From GCA-002726655 sp046582185 (lineage in GTDB: Bacteria; Pseudomonadota; Gammaproteobacteria; Pseudomonadales; Azotimanducaceae), in assembly GCA_046582185.1 (NCBI GenBank), contig JAYGEX010000019.1:186001-250000 (forward strand): DNA of 64,000 nucleotides, given 5' to 3'. The translations under genes and the position numbers were made by a program. Under the pieces are notes generated by a model. It ran no database searches. It was not told the DNA's origin and worked only from the letters and a program-made list of their open reading frames with translations. Shown one piece after another: positions 38,339 through 47,446 of this stretch. Within the stretch, counting starts at the first letter, position 1. Every line of letters starts with the position of its first letter.

Positions 38339-39040
38339 TTAATGCAACAAGTGAGAAGCCAGAAAGTCACTCACACCTTTCATTTCAACGGGTGGTACTG
38401 CGCTATGGGCGCCAGGATTGATGTGCATGGCCTTCTTGTTTGTGCCGATGAGTCCAAACAGTTCCAGGCACTTGTCTCTGGGAATGAGTTCATCATCCCA
38501 CTGCGTTAGTACGCGAACGGGTATATTGATTTTCGGCGCGGCTTCAATCAAGGCGGCTTTGTTAGGACCCCATGTTCCCATCAACCCAAGTACTGCTGCC
38601 TGAATTTTTGGCTCTGAAGCGACTAGTGGAAGCCCCATCATCATGCCCATTGAAAGCCCAAAGTAACCAATAGGGAGGTCGCCAAGAATGCCGGTAACTT
38701 CATTGAGCGTTGATCGCCAGTCAGCGACAATATCTTTTGTGGCATTCTCATCACTCCATGCGTTCTCAAAATCTGCGTCGCCCTTAATCCTGTCGCCATG
38801 ACCTGGGCCATCAATAGCAAAAGCCGCAAACTTATGATGTCGGACTAGACGACGTGCCAGAGACAGGATGTAATCGGTACGTTTGTGAGTAGAGCCTCCA
38901 TGCCCCAACAAGATAATGCCAGTGGCGGGTTCATCTTCCGGAGTCCAGAGGATACCTGGAATGTCTCGACCTTCACAGTGGTGAGAAAACATCTGTTCCT
39001 TCACACCTCTGCCTACTGCTGGCTCGTTAAGTAATTCCAT
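38339..39040 (-). CDS. Alpha/beta hydrolase (dienelactone-hydrolase-like)
   Basis: A 233-residue hydrolase with GHGGSTHKRT (oxyanion region), IDGPGHGDR, the nucleophile elbow GLSMGMM (serine near residue 139), an acid in TQWDDELIPRD, and His in NPGAHSAVP near residue 215. It follows dienelactone-hydrolase or bacterial acyl-esterase patterns; substrate unknown. ATG 39040 begins MELLNEPAV; the 15-bp degenerate repeats at 39092-39135 lie upstream. Confidence 0.8.
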   Translation of the reverse strand: MELLNEPAVGRGVKEQMFSHHCEGRDIPGILWTPEDEPATGIILLGHGGSTHKRTDYILSLARRLVRHHKFAAFAIDGPGHGDRIKGDADFENAWSDENATKDIVADWRSTLNEVTGILGDLPIGYFGLSMGMMMGLPLVASEPKIQAAVLGLMGTWGPNKAALIEAAPKINIPVRVLTQWDDELIPRDKCLELFGLIGTNKKAMHINPGAHSAVPPVEMKGVSDFLASHLLH

Positions 39041-39091
39041 TGTGTCCTCATGGTCGGTGTATCTGATTGTTATGTTTAACCAACAATTCGT

Positions 39092-39135
39092 CTAATTCTT
39101 GTTGGGTAGTTCTTGTTGATTCGTTCTTGTCAATT
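39092..39135. repeat. Degenerate 14-15-bp tandem repeat, 3 copies
   Basis: Three imperfect units, CTAATTCTTGTTGGG (39092), TAGTTCTTGTTGATT (39107) and CGTTCTTGTCAATT (39122), lie in the gap between the divergent hydrolase and MBL genes. Confidence 0.65.
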
Positions 39136-39240
39136 AGTTCCAGCATACTCCAAGAATGATGTGGATGTATATTCACTATCATCCTGACAAGGTTTACGAA
39201 TACACTGTCACCTGAAGTATCACTGAAAGAGGTATCAGGA

Positions 39241-40098
39241 ATGCAAAGCTGGCAAGTTGGCGAGGTGAAGATCACTCAAATTGCAGAGATGGAACTGCCC
39301 ATCCCCTACAACGAACGGGCGCCATTCATGCCTGCTGCCAAACCGGAAGCACTCAAGGAAATGCCCTGGTTATATCCGCATTATGTAAGCCCGGAAGGAC
39401 ACCTGAGGCTGTCAATACATGCCTTGCTCGTTGAAGCGCCTGGGCTTCGCCTGGTTGTTGATACCTGTGTGGGTAACGATAAACCGCGGGGGTTGACCGG
39501 AGGAAGGGCCTTACAAACAGACTTCATGGACAAGTTTATTGCAGCTGGTTGGCCGCGAGAAAGCGTGGATTGTGTTGTTTGTACTCATTTGCATGTGGAT
39601 CACGTGGGTTGGAACACTATGAAGCTTGGTGATTCATGGGTGCCGACATTTCCTAATGCACGTTACCTGATTGGGCGGGATGAGTATGAATTCTGGATTA
39701 AGGATGAAAGTGATGATCAGGTGCCTGTTATGGCTGATTCGGTCACGCCGATATTTGATGCGGGTCTCGCAGATCTGGTTGCGACCGATCATGTGATATC
39801 GCCAAATATTAAACTAATGCCAACCATTGGGCATACGCCAGGTCATGTCAGTGTCATGATTGAATCTGAAGGTGAAAAGGCAATGATCACTGGCGACTTC
39901 ATACATCACCCTTGCCAGATCGCGCATCCGGACTGGACCGTTAGTTTTGATGTTGATCAATCCGCGGCAGCGGCTTGTCGGGACAGGGTCCTGGGAGAGC
40001 TGGCAGATAGCTCTGTTCTGGTAATCGGCACCCACTTCGCGGCGCCGACGGCGGGTAATATTGTGAGCGATGGGGACAGTTACAAATTTGTTACATAG
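39241..40098 (+). CDS. MBL-fold metallo-hydrolase (lactonase/parathion-hydrolase-like)
   Basis: A 285-residue metallo-beta-lactamase-fold hydrolase. THLHVDHVGWN (HxHxDH) near residue 119 gives the metal ligands, with further ones in TIGHTPGHVSV and ITGDFIHHP, and a final H near IGTHFAAP. The long N-terminal part and the pattern DTCVGNDKPR fit the group containing methyl parathion hydrolase and quorum-quenching lactonases, but substrate is uncertain. There is no signal peptide, so it is likely cytoplasmic. Purine-rich GAAAGAGGTATCAGG precedes ATG 39241. Confidence 0.82.
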   Translation: MQSWQVGEVKITQIAEMELPIPYNERAPFMPAAKPEALKEMPWLYPHYVSPEGHLRLSIHALLVEAPGLRLVVDTCVGNDKPRGLTGGRALQTDFMDKFIAAGWPRESVDCVVCTHLHVDHVGWNTMKLGDSWVPTFPNARYLIGRDEYEFWIKDESDDQVPVMADSVTPIFDAGLADLVATDHVISPNIKLMPTIGHTPGHVSVMIESEGEKAMITGDFIHHPCQIAHPDWTVSFDVDQSAAAACRDRVLGELADSSVLVIGTHFAAPTAGNIVSDGDSYKFVT

Positions 40099-40254
40099 CT
40101 AGTTCCTGTCTGGAAATAGCATATAATTGATCTGAATCGCAGCACATAATTGCAGTTAGGAATCTAAATCAGTCACTTACAAAGGAACTGGCACCGGAGG
40201 TTTTCAATCGCGGACAAGAACTAGCTTGGTTGTGGAATCCAGCAGGCAGCAGCA

Positions 40255-40755
40255 CTAATACGCTCCGCAGTTCTCATCAATCTGGCCGATGTACAAATCG
40301 ATCTTGCTCTGTCGTTCCTCGACAGAAAGAATGCGATATTCACCATCACCATCAGCATCAATTACCCGAACCCGGCCTCGATTTTTATAGTTGGATAGAT
40401 TTTTCCTTGCTCGATCACAATTCGCTTTTCTGGAGGCTGTCAGCTGTGCTACTGCGGCGTCAACTTCCATATCCGCGCGTCTTTCTGCAGGTGTTTCATA
40501 GTCCGACATCTCGTCAGCATAGCTTCCCGGATTGAATGGGGCGGGCGTTCCGACTTCGGGTTCATCGGCTTGCAGAATGCCGAATCTTTGCTCACGACTG
40601 TATCGAGTCGTTTCTATGCCATTGGGAGGTTCCTGGGAGTAGTTAGTCACTCCATTTTCGTCCACCCAGGTATAGTATTCTGCTGATGCCATTGCAGTGT
40701 TTGCGATGCAGTAAAACAGCATAGCGGTGGCTAATTTTGTGATGGATGATTGCAT
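40255..40755 (-). CDS. DUF4124 exported protein
   Basis: About 166 residues with a signal peptide (residues 1-24, ending AMASA) followed by the DUF4124 motif YYTWVDENGVTNYSQEPP, a short beta domain for which no activity is known. The rest is charged and helical with two cysteines (KANCDRARKNL and DENCGAY) that may form a disulfide. The frame is open to 40782, but ATG 40755 places the signal peptide correctly. It is divergent from the TPR gene. Confidence 0.75.
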   Translation of the reverse strand: MQSSITKLATAMLFYCIANTAMASAEYYTWVDENGVTNYSQEPPNGIETTRYSREQRFGILQADEPEVGTPAPFNPGSYADEMSDYETPAERRADMEVDAAVAQLTASRKANCDRARKNLSNYKNRGRVRVIDADGDGEYRILSVEERQSKIDLYIGQIDENCGAY

Positions 40756-40795
40756 GATGATTCTTGAATCTTGTATTCGCACAAATTGGCAGTGT

Positions 40796-40852
40796 ACTCT
40801 ATATTAAGCACTCTATATTAAGCACTCTATATTCAAGGCACTATAGCCAAGC
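40796..40852. repeat. 14-bp tandem repeat, 4 copies
   Basis: Units ACTCTATATTAAGC at 40796 and 40810 are identical; ACTCTATATTCAAGGC (40824) and ACTATAGCCAAGC (40840) are variants. The array occupies most of the gap between the divergent DUF4124 and TPR genes, where promoters are expected. Confidence 0.88.
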
Positions 40853-40880
40853 ACAAGTGGTAATTTAAATGGAAACCAGG

Positions 40881-42449
40881 ATGAAAAAACTATTTGTACT
40901 AATTTGTTTCATGTTATCAACATCCCTCAATGCTGCAGAAATGCAGAATATCGGCACCATAAATTTTGAAAATTCCGGTGCGCAAGAAGCACAGGAACAC
41001 TTTCAGAGAGGCGTTGCGATTTTGCATAGCTTTGGCTGGAAGCAGGCGATTTCTGAATTTAGAGCTGCCCAGCGGATAGACCCTGATTTCGCGATGGCTT
41101 ACTGGGGTGAATCATTGTGCTACAACCATCCTCTAATTCCCGAACAGGATCGGGCATCACCAACAGCTGCACTGGAGCGACTGGGTAAGGACCTCGAAGA
41201 ACGTTTGCAAAAAGCGCCAACGGATCGGGAGAAGGGGTTCGTCATGGCGGTTGAAGCCTTATTCATTACCAAAGGAAGTATCGCGGAGCGAAGGATTGCC
41301 TACAAAAATGAAATGCAGCGCCTCTATTCAAGATATCAGGATGATGAGGTATCGACATTCTATGCCCTGTCTCTCTTGAGTGCGGCTGGCGCAAGTGGGG
41401 ATGAGCGTATGGGTATGAACGTCCTTGCCGGATCGATTGCAGAGAGAGTCTTCAGAGATAACCAGAACCATCCAGGCGCTGCACATTTTGTTATCCATTC
41501 CTTCGATGATCCCTTACATGCGCCGCTGGCTTTGGATGCAGCTAAAAAATTCGCGAATATTGCGCCACTTGTTTCACACGCCAGGCATATGCCTTCGCAT
41601 ATTTTTATTCAGCATGGCATGTGGAAAGAAGTATCAACATCCAACCAGTCAGCATTTGATGCCGCAAATGAACTCTGGGAGCAAGGAGACAGCGTCGGTG
41701 ATATGGTGCATGCGCTAGGCTGGGGGCAATATGGTGATTTACAAAGGGCCGACTATAAACGGGCGCGCCTCTGGATTGAACGGCTCAATGATATAATTGA
41801 CGCTGACAATAGTACCGTGAGAGGCGGTTTTCCGGCTGCCCTTGCTACCGTCAAGGCGCGCTATATAGTTGAAAGTGAACAATGGAAAACAGTTGAAGTA
41901 TCAAGTCAGTCATCCACCTCAACTTTATTGGCGACCGGCATCAGTGCTATCAATATGGGTAAGATTAAGCTGGCAAAGAAAGTAGAAAATCTCCTCTCGG
42001 CGAAAGTGAAGAATCTGAAAAAGAAGGAGAAGCGTGCATATGCTCGTGGACCAATCCCTACCGAGATTGCCTTAAAGGAAATTTCAGCGCTGCTGAGCTT
42101 TTCCAAGGGTAAAGAGAGTAGAGCGCTAAAATTCCTGGCTGAAGGTGTGGCACTGGCGGCCGAGTTACGACCTCCTAATGGCACACCAAACCCGCTGAAG
42201 CCAGTACATGAATTATATGCCGAAGTACTTTTTGATATGGGCCGGTATGAAGAATCAATGGAGATGTTTGCTAGCGCGTTAAAGCGAAGGCCTAACCGAC
42301 CTCGGTCGCTGCTCGGCCTGGCGCGGGTTTATGTCAAACTAGGGAATAAAGCAATGGCTAGCAATTACTATTCCAGAGTTTCAAAAATATGGCAGGCTGG
42401 TGAAGAAGATCTTACAGAAGTAAATCTCTACCTCGGCGCGGGTTTATAA
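40881..42449 (+). CDS. Exported tetratricopeptide-repeat protein
   Basis: About 522 residues with a signal peptide ending SLNAA. TPR-like helical pairs are visible: QEHFQRGVAILHSFGWKQAI, EFRAAQRIDPDFAMAYWGES near residues 45-85, and near the C-terminus YAEVLFDMGRYEESMEMFAS then PRSLLGLARVYVKLGNKAMA. The central part (about 150-350) includes HAPLALDAAKKFANIAP and a conserved SHARHMPSHIFIQHGMW, seen in related uncharacterised proteins. It ends 28 bp before soxC and is probably co-transcribed, perhaps in assembly or protein binding. ATG 40881 is chosen for the signal peptide; 40869 is an alternative. Confidence 0.75.
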   Translation: MKKLFVLICFMLSTSLNAAEMQNIGTINFENSGAQEAQEHFQRGVAILHSFGWKQAISEFRAAQRIDPDFAMAYWGESLCYNHPLIPEQDRASPTAALERLGKDLEERLQKAPTDREKGFVMAVEALFITKGSIAERRIAYKNEMQRLYSRYQDDEVSTFYALSLLSAAGASGDERMGMNVLAGSIAERVFRDNQNHPGAAHFVIHSFDDPLHAPLALDAAKKFANIAPLVSHARHMPSHIFIQHGMWKEVSTSNQSAFDAANELWEQGDSVGDMVHALGWGQYGDLQRADYKRARLWIERLNDIIDADNSTVRGGFPAALATVKARYIVESEQWKTVEVSSQSSTSTLLATGISAINMGKIKLAKKVENLLSAKVKNLKKKEKRAYARGPIPTEIALKEISALLSFSKGKESRALKFLAEGVALAAELRPPNGTPNPLKPVHELYAEVLFDMGRYEESMEMFASALKRRPNRPRSLLGLARVYVKLGNKAMASNYYSRVSKIWQAGEEDLTEVNLYLGAGL

Positions 42450-42476
42450 TATATTGGCGAAGACAGGGACTTGCTG

Positions 42477-43712
42477 ATGACCGATCAAATTGCTGGTGGC
42501 GGCTTACTCCATCGACGAACATTCCTCAAGGCTGCAGCAGGTACGGGTATTGCCAGCAGTATCATCTTGCCCGCCAAAGCGAAAGAAGACTGGCTGACAC
42601 AGACCGGTGAAGCAACAGGGGAGTATGGCTCACAATCTTCTCATGCTGGTCTCAAACGGGAACAAATTGGCGGCCACCCATATGGTCCGGAAGCTGGCTC
42701 ATCTTCGTCGCCATTGCAAGATCTGAATGGCACCCTTACGCCTAACAGTTTGCATTTTGAGCGACATCATAGTGGCATCCCCGATATTGACCCACGAAGG
42801 CATAAACTCACAATTTATGGTGACGTACATAAAACTCTAACATTCCGTTATGAAGATTTGCTGGCCTACCCAATGGAGACGCATGTTTACTTTCTCGAGT
42901 GCTCGGGTAACAGCTTTAGAAATACCTTGGCTAAGCCCCTGGACCAGACAGCAGGTTCCCTCAATGGCCTGGTTTCAGGAGCTGAGTGGACTGGCGTTCC
43001 CCTGCATTATCTTCTGGATGAGGCGGGTGTGAAAAAGGGCGCTGCCTGGGTAATCGCAGAAGGTGCCGACGCTGCAGGTTTAACGCGTAGCCTGCCGCTG
43101 AAGCTGGCATTAGACAGGGTACTGGTCGCGCTCTATCAAAACGGGGAACCCATCCGCCCCGCACAGGGTTACCCCGTTAGATTGTTTGTTCCTGGCTGTG
43201 AAGGCAATATCAGCGTCAAATGGTTACAGAGTCTAAAAGTACAATCGGAGGCAGCCTATACCCGAGATGAAACCAGCAAGTACACCGATCTCTTAAAGGA
43301 CGGCACTTCAGAAATGTTCTCTTTGAAGATGGAAGTTAAGTCATTGATCACTTCTCCTTCGGGAAAGATGAAACTGAATCGGCAGGGAATTTACGAGATT
43401 TCAGGACTGGCCTGGTCCGGTAACGGCAGTATCAGGAAGGTGGAAGTCAGCGCCGATGGAGGAAGATCCTGGGCAGATGCTGTGTTGCAGTCAGAATCCA
43501 GGTCCCTGGCATTGACCCGGTTCAGGATTCCCTGGAAATGGAATGGCCAGCGCCTGATACTTCAGAGCAGAGCAATCGATGAAAAAGGCAACGTCCAACC
43601 TACTCGAGAAGTTGCGCTGGAACGATATTCGTCCGCTGGCTTCTACCATTACAACGGGATTCAGAGTTGGGAAATTTCTGCGCAGGGCGAGGTGAAAAAT
43701 GTCTTTGCCTGA
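42477..43712 (+). CDS. soxC: Sulfite/sulfane dehydrogenase molybdenum subunit
   Basis: About 411 residues with a twin-arginine signal (HRRTFLKAA) directing folded export. The sulfite-oxidase molybdopterin domain has the cofactor cysteine in YFLECSGNSFRNT, the opening GGHPYGPEAG and NSLHFERHHSGIPDIDP typical of SoxC, then a C-terminal dimerisation domain from about residue 285. It oxidises sulfite or sulfane sulfur in the periplasm, passing electrons to the SoxD cytochrome encoded next, which overlaps by 14 bases. ATG 42477 is used; TTG 42471 is a weaker alternative. Confidence 0.9.
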   Translation: MTDQIAGGGLLHRRTFLKAAAGTGIASSIILPAKAKEDWLTQTGEATGEYGSQSSHAGLKREQIGGHPYGPEAGSSSSPLQDLNGTLTPNSLHFERHHSGIPDIDPRRHKLTIYGDVHKTLTFRYEDLLAYPMETHVYFLECSGNSFRNTLAKPLDQTAGSLNGLVSGAEWTGVPLHYLLDEAGVKKGAAWVIAEGADAAGLTRSLPLKLALDRVLVALYQNGEPIRPAQGYPVRLFVPGCEGNISVKWLQSLKVQSEAAYTRDETSKYTDLLKDGTSEMFSLKMEVKSLITSPSGKMKLNRQGIYEISGLAWSGNGSIRKVEVSADGGRSWADAVLQSESRSLALTRFRIPWKWNGQRLILQSRAIDEKGNVQPTREVALERYSSAGFYHYNGIQSWEISAQGEVKNVFA

Positions 43713-44277
43713 TTTGAACAGCAATTGTCAGTTCCGGAATAAGAGCTGCGCATTGCTCTTGATTTTTTGCGCGGTGACATGCCCCGCGTTTGCGGCAGGT
43801 GATGATGACCAGAGTACCCTGGGACAACATCTCGTGCAGAAGCTGGGGCAAGTAGATAATGGATATACAGGCTCGATCGTCTCGCCAGACGGGTCAGGAT
43901 TGCCAGATGGAACAGGATCAGTAAAAGAAGGGAAGGCGCTCTATAATATTCAATGTATCGCTTGTCATGGCGTTGACGGGCACCGCAAAGGAAACGAATT
44001 GGTTGGTGGTATTGGTACACTGGCCAGCCCATCACCCAAGAAAACCGTTGGCAGTTTCTGGCCCTATGCGACGACACTCTATGATTATATCGCGCGGGCC
44101 ATGCCCTACAATCAGGAAAAATCATTGAGCTCTAACGAGGTCTATTCAGTAACAGCTTATGTACTTTACCTGAATGGAATCCTCGAAGGTGAAGCCAGCG
44201 TCAATCGGGGTTCACTTCCTCGCATCGCCATGCCGAACCGGAATGGTTTTGTTGAGCTTACGGAATTTGCTGAATAG
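43699..44277 (+). CDS. soxD: SoxD-type cytochrome c
   Basis: A 192-residue exported monoheme cytochrome c. A signal peptide near residues 17-33 precedes VKEGKALYNIQCIACHG, the CxxCH heme attachment site; the distal methionine is probably in ARAMPYNQ. A conserved final section (PNRNGFVELTEF) matches SoxD. It is the electron acceptor of the molybdenum subunit encoded upstream, with a 14-base overlap of reading frames. No soxAXYZB genes are in the window. Confidence 0.88.
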   Translation: MSLPDLNSNCQFRNKSCALLLIFCAVTCPAFAAGDDDQSTLGQHLVQKLGQVDNGYTGSIVSPDGSGLPDGTGSVKEGKALYNIQCIACHGVDGHRKGNELVGGIGTLASPSPKKTVGSFWPYATTLYDYIARAMPYNQEKSLSSNEVYSVTAYVLYLNGILEGEASVNRGSLPRIAMPNRNGFVELTEFAE

Positions 44278-44310
44278 AACATTTACTGGCGAACTAGTGT
44301 CACATCAAGG

Positions 44311-45192
44311 CTAACTGGGAAACGGGTTCGTTCCCTCTTGCGCCACTGAAACCTCTCGCTGCAGAAATTGGCTTAACGTCGTCGCTTCTCGCCCCAGAAT
44401 TTCAGCTGCTGTGCTAGTGGCCGCATCCCCTAAACCTTCAAGAAAGGCCCTGTTGAACTGTAACAGGATATCAATATGCCACTGGGGTTGGCCGCTCCTG
44501 GCGAGGGCTTTTGTCACATCCTCAAGCGATTGTGTTTCGTAGCGGACAGTTTTGCCAAATAAATTACTTAGTTCCAACGCCACCTCTGTATAGGTCTTGC
44601 TTTCGCGGAAGCTCAGAGTCACTGTCTGATTCATCAGGCGTGATTGATCAATAAGCAGATTCGCAACCACCTCCGCGATATCTTCCACATCAATCATGGC
44701 TATCTTCGAATCCTGAACCCCTGATCGGACGATGCCAGTGGATCGCGCCGACTCGAACTGGAATTGCAAATTTTGCAAAAAGAACAATGGCCTCAGGAAA
44801 GTATGTGGGAGCTCGGCGTCCTGAATCTGTAATTCCGTTTCCGCATGCCAGCGGCCGCTATCAATATAAGAGTCGAGTGATGTGCCGAGGCCGGAGATTT
44901 TTACCATATAGGGCTTTGATGACATGGCAGCAGCCTTGACTACATTACCCTGGAGTCTGACCTGGTCAGGCGAGACAGGGGACAGCAACAATACCGCCTC
45001 CACATCATTCATGGCCGAGCCGATAGCTGCCTCGTCGGCTAAGTCTCCATGGTGCAGATCAATATTGGGCGGTAATAATTGCGCGGCCTTTTGCGGGTCA
45101 CGAACAAATACCCGGACATCCTTGCCTGCAAGGACCAGCCTTGCAACGACGCGCTTTCCTATTCGACCTGTGGCGCCCGTAATCAGGATCAT
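44311..45192 (-). CDS. NAD(P)-binding NmrA/SDR-type oxidoreductase
   Basis: A 293-residue atypical short-chain dehydrogenase. It starts ILITGATGRIGKRVVARLV (TGxxGxxG, NADPH-binding) with R in VRVFVRDP-like position, and shows HGDLADEAAIGSAM. The YxxxK pair of classical SDRs is not evident, as in NmrA and quinone reductase QOR2-type proteins, which sense or use NAD(P). The C-terminal half holds SFRESKTYTEVALELSNLFG. It precedes no obvious partner; the GNAT gene lies 18 bp upstream on the same strand. Confidence 0.82.
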   Translation of the reverse strand: MILITGATGRIGKRVVARLVLAGKDVRVFVRDPQKAAQLLPPNIDLHHGDLADEAAIGSAMNDVEAVLLLSPVSPDQVRLQGNVVKAAAMSSKPYMVKISGLGTSLDSYIDSGRWHAETELQIQDAELPHTFLRPLFFLQNLQFQFESARSTGIVRSGVQDSKIAMIDVEDIAEVVANLLIDQSRLMNQTVTLSFRESKTYTEVALELSNLFGKTVRYETQSLEDVTKALARSGQPQWHIDILLQFNRAFLEGLGDAATSTAAEILGREATTLSQFLQREVSVAQEGTNPFPS

Positions 45193-45209
45193 TGCGTAGT
45201 CCTTGTGGC

Positions 45210-45800
45210 CTAAATATGTACCGCGTTCTCTACCCGGTCTGAGTGGCCTTCGATATCATATGACATGATGACGAGATTTATTGATGTGCCGTTGCGATCC
45301 TCAACATAGTCAGCCAGTAGTGCTTCAGGCACAAAGCCCAACTTCCTGAATGCGGCCTGGGCGCCGTGTTGGTCTGTGGTCATGTTCGCCATTAATTTTT
45401 TCATCCCGAGCCCACGAGCCACGTCGAATATTTCTGAAATAAGGTTCTTGCCGAGTCCGCGAGTACGGTAGGCCTGATTCACATTAATCCTCAGTTCGCC
45501 TACTCTCCTGGTCCAGGGCGCTGGGTTTGTGTGGACGGTGGCGTAGCCGATCAGCCCGGATTCGTCATATACAACCAGCAATGTAGATGTGCCGGCCTCA
45601 AGATTATTTACCCAGGCATCCACAACCTCTGGTTGGGTAAGGTCCACTCGCAGGAATAATAAATCTTCCTGAGGCAGAGCCTGTGCAAATGCCAGAATGG
45701 CATCTCTGGCTTCGGCGGACATCAATCGTATTTCGACGTCAGCACCATCAGCTAACTTAATTGATTTTGGGTATTGAGATGCCAGGTTTTGATCAGACAT
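45210..45800 (-). CDS. GNAT N-acetyltransferase
   Basis: A 196-residue single GNAT domain. The acetyl-CoA-binding site is YRTRGLGKNLISEIFD (Q/RxxGxG/A) near residue 112, with ELRINVNQA before it and AAFRKLGFVPEALLADYVED after it, the last a feature of small-molecule or protein acetyltransferases. The gene shares direction and close spacing (17 bp) with the NmrA-type gene downstream. Its own leader contains the six-copy 16-bp array. Substrate unknown. Confidence 0.85.
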   Translation of the reverse strand: MSDQNLASQYPKSIKLADGADVEIRLMSAEARDAILAFAQALPQEDLLFLRVDLTQPEVVDAWVNNLEAGTSTLLVVYDESGLIGYATVHTNPAPWTRRVGELRINVNQAYRTRGLGKNLISEIFDVARGLGMKKLMANMTTDQHGAQAAFRKLGFVPEALLADYVEDRNGTSINLVIMSYDIEGHSDRVENAVHI

Positions 45801-45815
45801 AATTGCTCCGCTACT

Positions 45816-45911
45816 GGCTGTTCTGTTTATTGGTTGTTCTAATTATTGATAGTTTTGTTAATTGATAGTTCTGTTAATTGGTAGTTCTGTAAATTGATTG
45901 TTAAGGCTTGT
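45816..45911. repeat. 16-bp tandem repeat, 6 copies
   Basis: Six consecutive units from 45816, with types GGTAGTTCTGTAAATT and GATAGTTCTGTTAATT, last unit partial. Copies differ at two to four positions each. The array fills the gap between the WS/DGAT stop (45923) and the GNAT start (45800), on the minus strand immediately upstream of the GNAT gene. Confidence 0.88.
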
Positions 45912-45922
45912 TTAGTAAAGGC

Positions 45923-47243
45923 CTAGCTACTATCTGCGGCCATGCTCTTATCCATAGCCGCCTGCAGAAGTTCTTCGAATGCCGCCGCCGCATGTGCCTT
46001 GATTGACCCGAGGTCCGGCAAGAGTCGCGGCTCACAGATGAAATTAAAGAACAGCTGTTTGTTGTAGCTTAATATTGTGACGCTGAATCCAATGTTCCCA
46101 TTTAGTACTAACAATCCGATGGTGTCGGTGACTTCATGGCCGCACATATATTGAGGGACTTGTACGCCAGGTACGTTAGTACAGGTAAAATTGTAGCCAA
46201 CATTTGGTGGGCGGTATCCAATATTTGGTGCAATCGGCAGAGGCATACGTGCGGCGAGAGCCGTCGGGTCGAATTGGGTGCCAATGAGCTGGCTTCCCAC
46301 CATGCCAAGAGGAGGTACGGTGGGCATACTTTCCTGCATGGCGGTTAACGCCTGTGCCTCTTCATCCTTTTTAATTCGCGTGGTCTCTGTGACAACTGCC
46401 TGCAATCGTTCGACACAATCCATTGGCCAGGCGGGTAACCTTGGAAATATTGCGGATACCTGATTACCCAGGCCGCCTTGCTGATCTTCTGTCCGTACGT
46501 TAACCGGGCACATGATCCGCATGTATTGATTGTCAACACGTTCGTTGAGCTGCTTTAAGTATCTCGCGACCGCTTCGGAAACAACCGTCAGTGCTACATC
46601 ATTAATGGTGCCGCCGAGATGGCGCCTAATGTCACGTATTTCGCCAAAGGGTTTTTTCAACCACGTGACTTGCCGTTTAGGGCCAACCGTGCCTGCATTG
46701 AATGGTGCGGTGATCACGGGTTGCGAAATAAATCTGCCCATCACCTCGGCAGCTTTTGCGAGTCGAACCCTCTGTTCTTCGCCACCCGTTAATTTGGACA
46801 AGGGATTCATCTGATTCTGGTTTCGCAGATTTTCCTGGAAGGCTTCGCTTGCCAATTCCAGTGGGCTTGGTACTGGCTCTGGTGCCCATTTCTCATTTGG
46901 TGGCCCCGGAAGGGGTGCATTGGGATCAAGATCGTAAAGGATCATCGTTAATTCAATTCCGGATGCGCCGTCGATCATCGCGTGCTGTGTCATCTGCAAT
47001 AACAAAGTGGTATCTGCGACCCCGGAGATCGAGATCATCAACCCAGGTAGGATGGCCGAGCCCAAAAGGAACCTGTGCAAGCTTTCGTCGGTATAGGGGA
47101 ACCAGAGGTAAGATTGCTTCGAATTTCTTGAAGACGTCTGTAAATAGCACTTCGCCGTCTAATACATATACGGATGAGATGTGCATCGGACCGCTGGCCG
47201 ACTCCATATAGATAAATGAGGCATCTGACTCTGTTAAGCGCAT
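45923..47243 (-). pseudogene. Wax ester synthase/diacylglycerol acyltransferase, deleted
   Basis: The first 65 codons from ATG 47243 match WS/DGAT N-termini (MRLTESDASFIYMESASG, PLYRRKLAQVPFGLGHPTWV). Near 47040 the match jumps, in another frame, to the region around the active site: VADTTLLLQMTQHAMIDGASG. About 80 residues that should lie between are missing. The HHxxxDG motif reads QHAMIDG, so the first histidine is lost as well. The remaining 350 residues (PGVQVPQYMCGHEVTDTIG, GNIGFSVTILSYNKQLFFNF) are collinear with the family. The lesion is a deletion of about 240 bases plus a frameshift; wax ester or triacylglycerol synthesis by this gene is not possible. Confidence 0.82.
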
Positions 47244-47294
47244 GTAGGTCTCCGTGTTCAGCCGCCACTATCCTATTTGCGGGATGCGGGGTCA

Positions 47295-47320
47295 AGCCAC
47301 TGTTCATAGCTACTGTTCTT
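47295..47320. repeat. 13-bp tandem duplication
   Basis: AGCCACTGTTCAT (47295-47307) is followed directly by AGCTACTGTTCTT (47308-47320), in the leader of the WS/DGAT gene. Confidence 0.55.
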
Positions 47321-47446
47321 GGAAACTAGGAGATATTGCTTATTTGGGAGATATCAGGGAATAAGAATAACGCAACGCTACAGCTTAGTTGGTGTGTGCT
47401 GTAGCATTGCGTGAGGTCAGGGATTTCTTCTCAACAAGCAGGTGGC

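Noticed and set aside
38316..38341. Terminator with CCCCC/GGGG arms between the rhodanese and hydrolase genes
   Set aside because: Only a five-base stem with an eight- to nine-base loop; the T-run is on the wrong side of the stem.
39048..39275. Small minus-strand gene between the hydrolase and MBL genes
   Set aside because: The 75-codon frame is partly protein-like but overlaps the MBL gene start and the degenerate repeats, with no family match.
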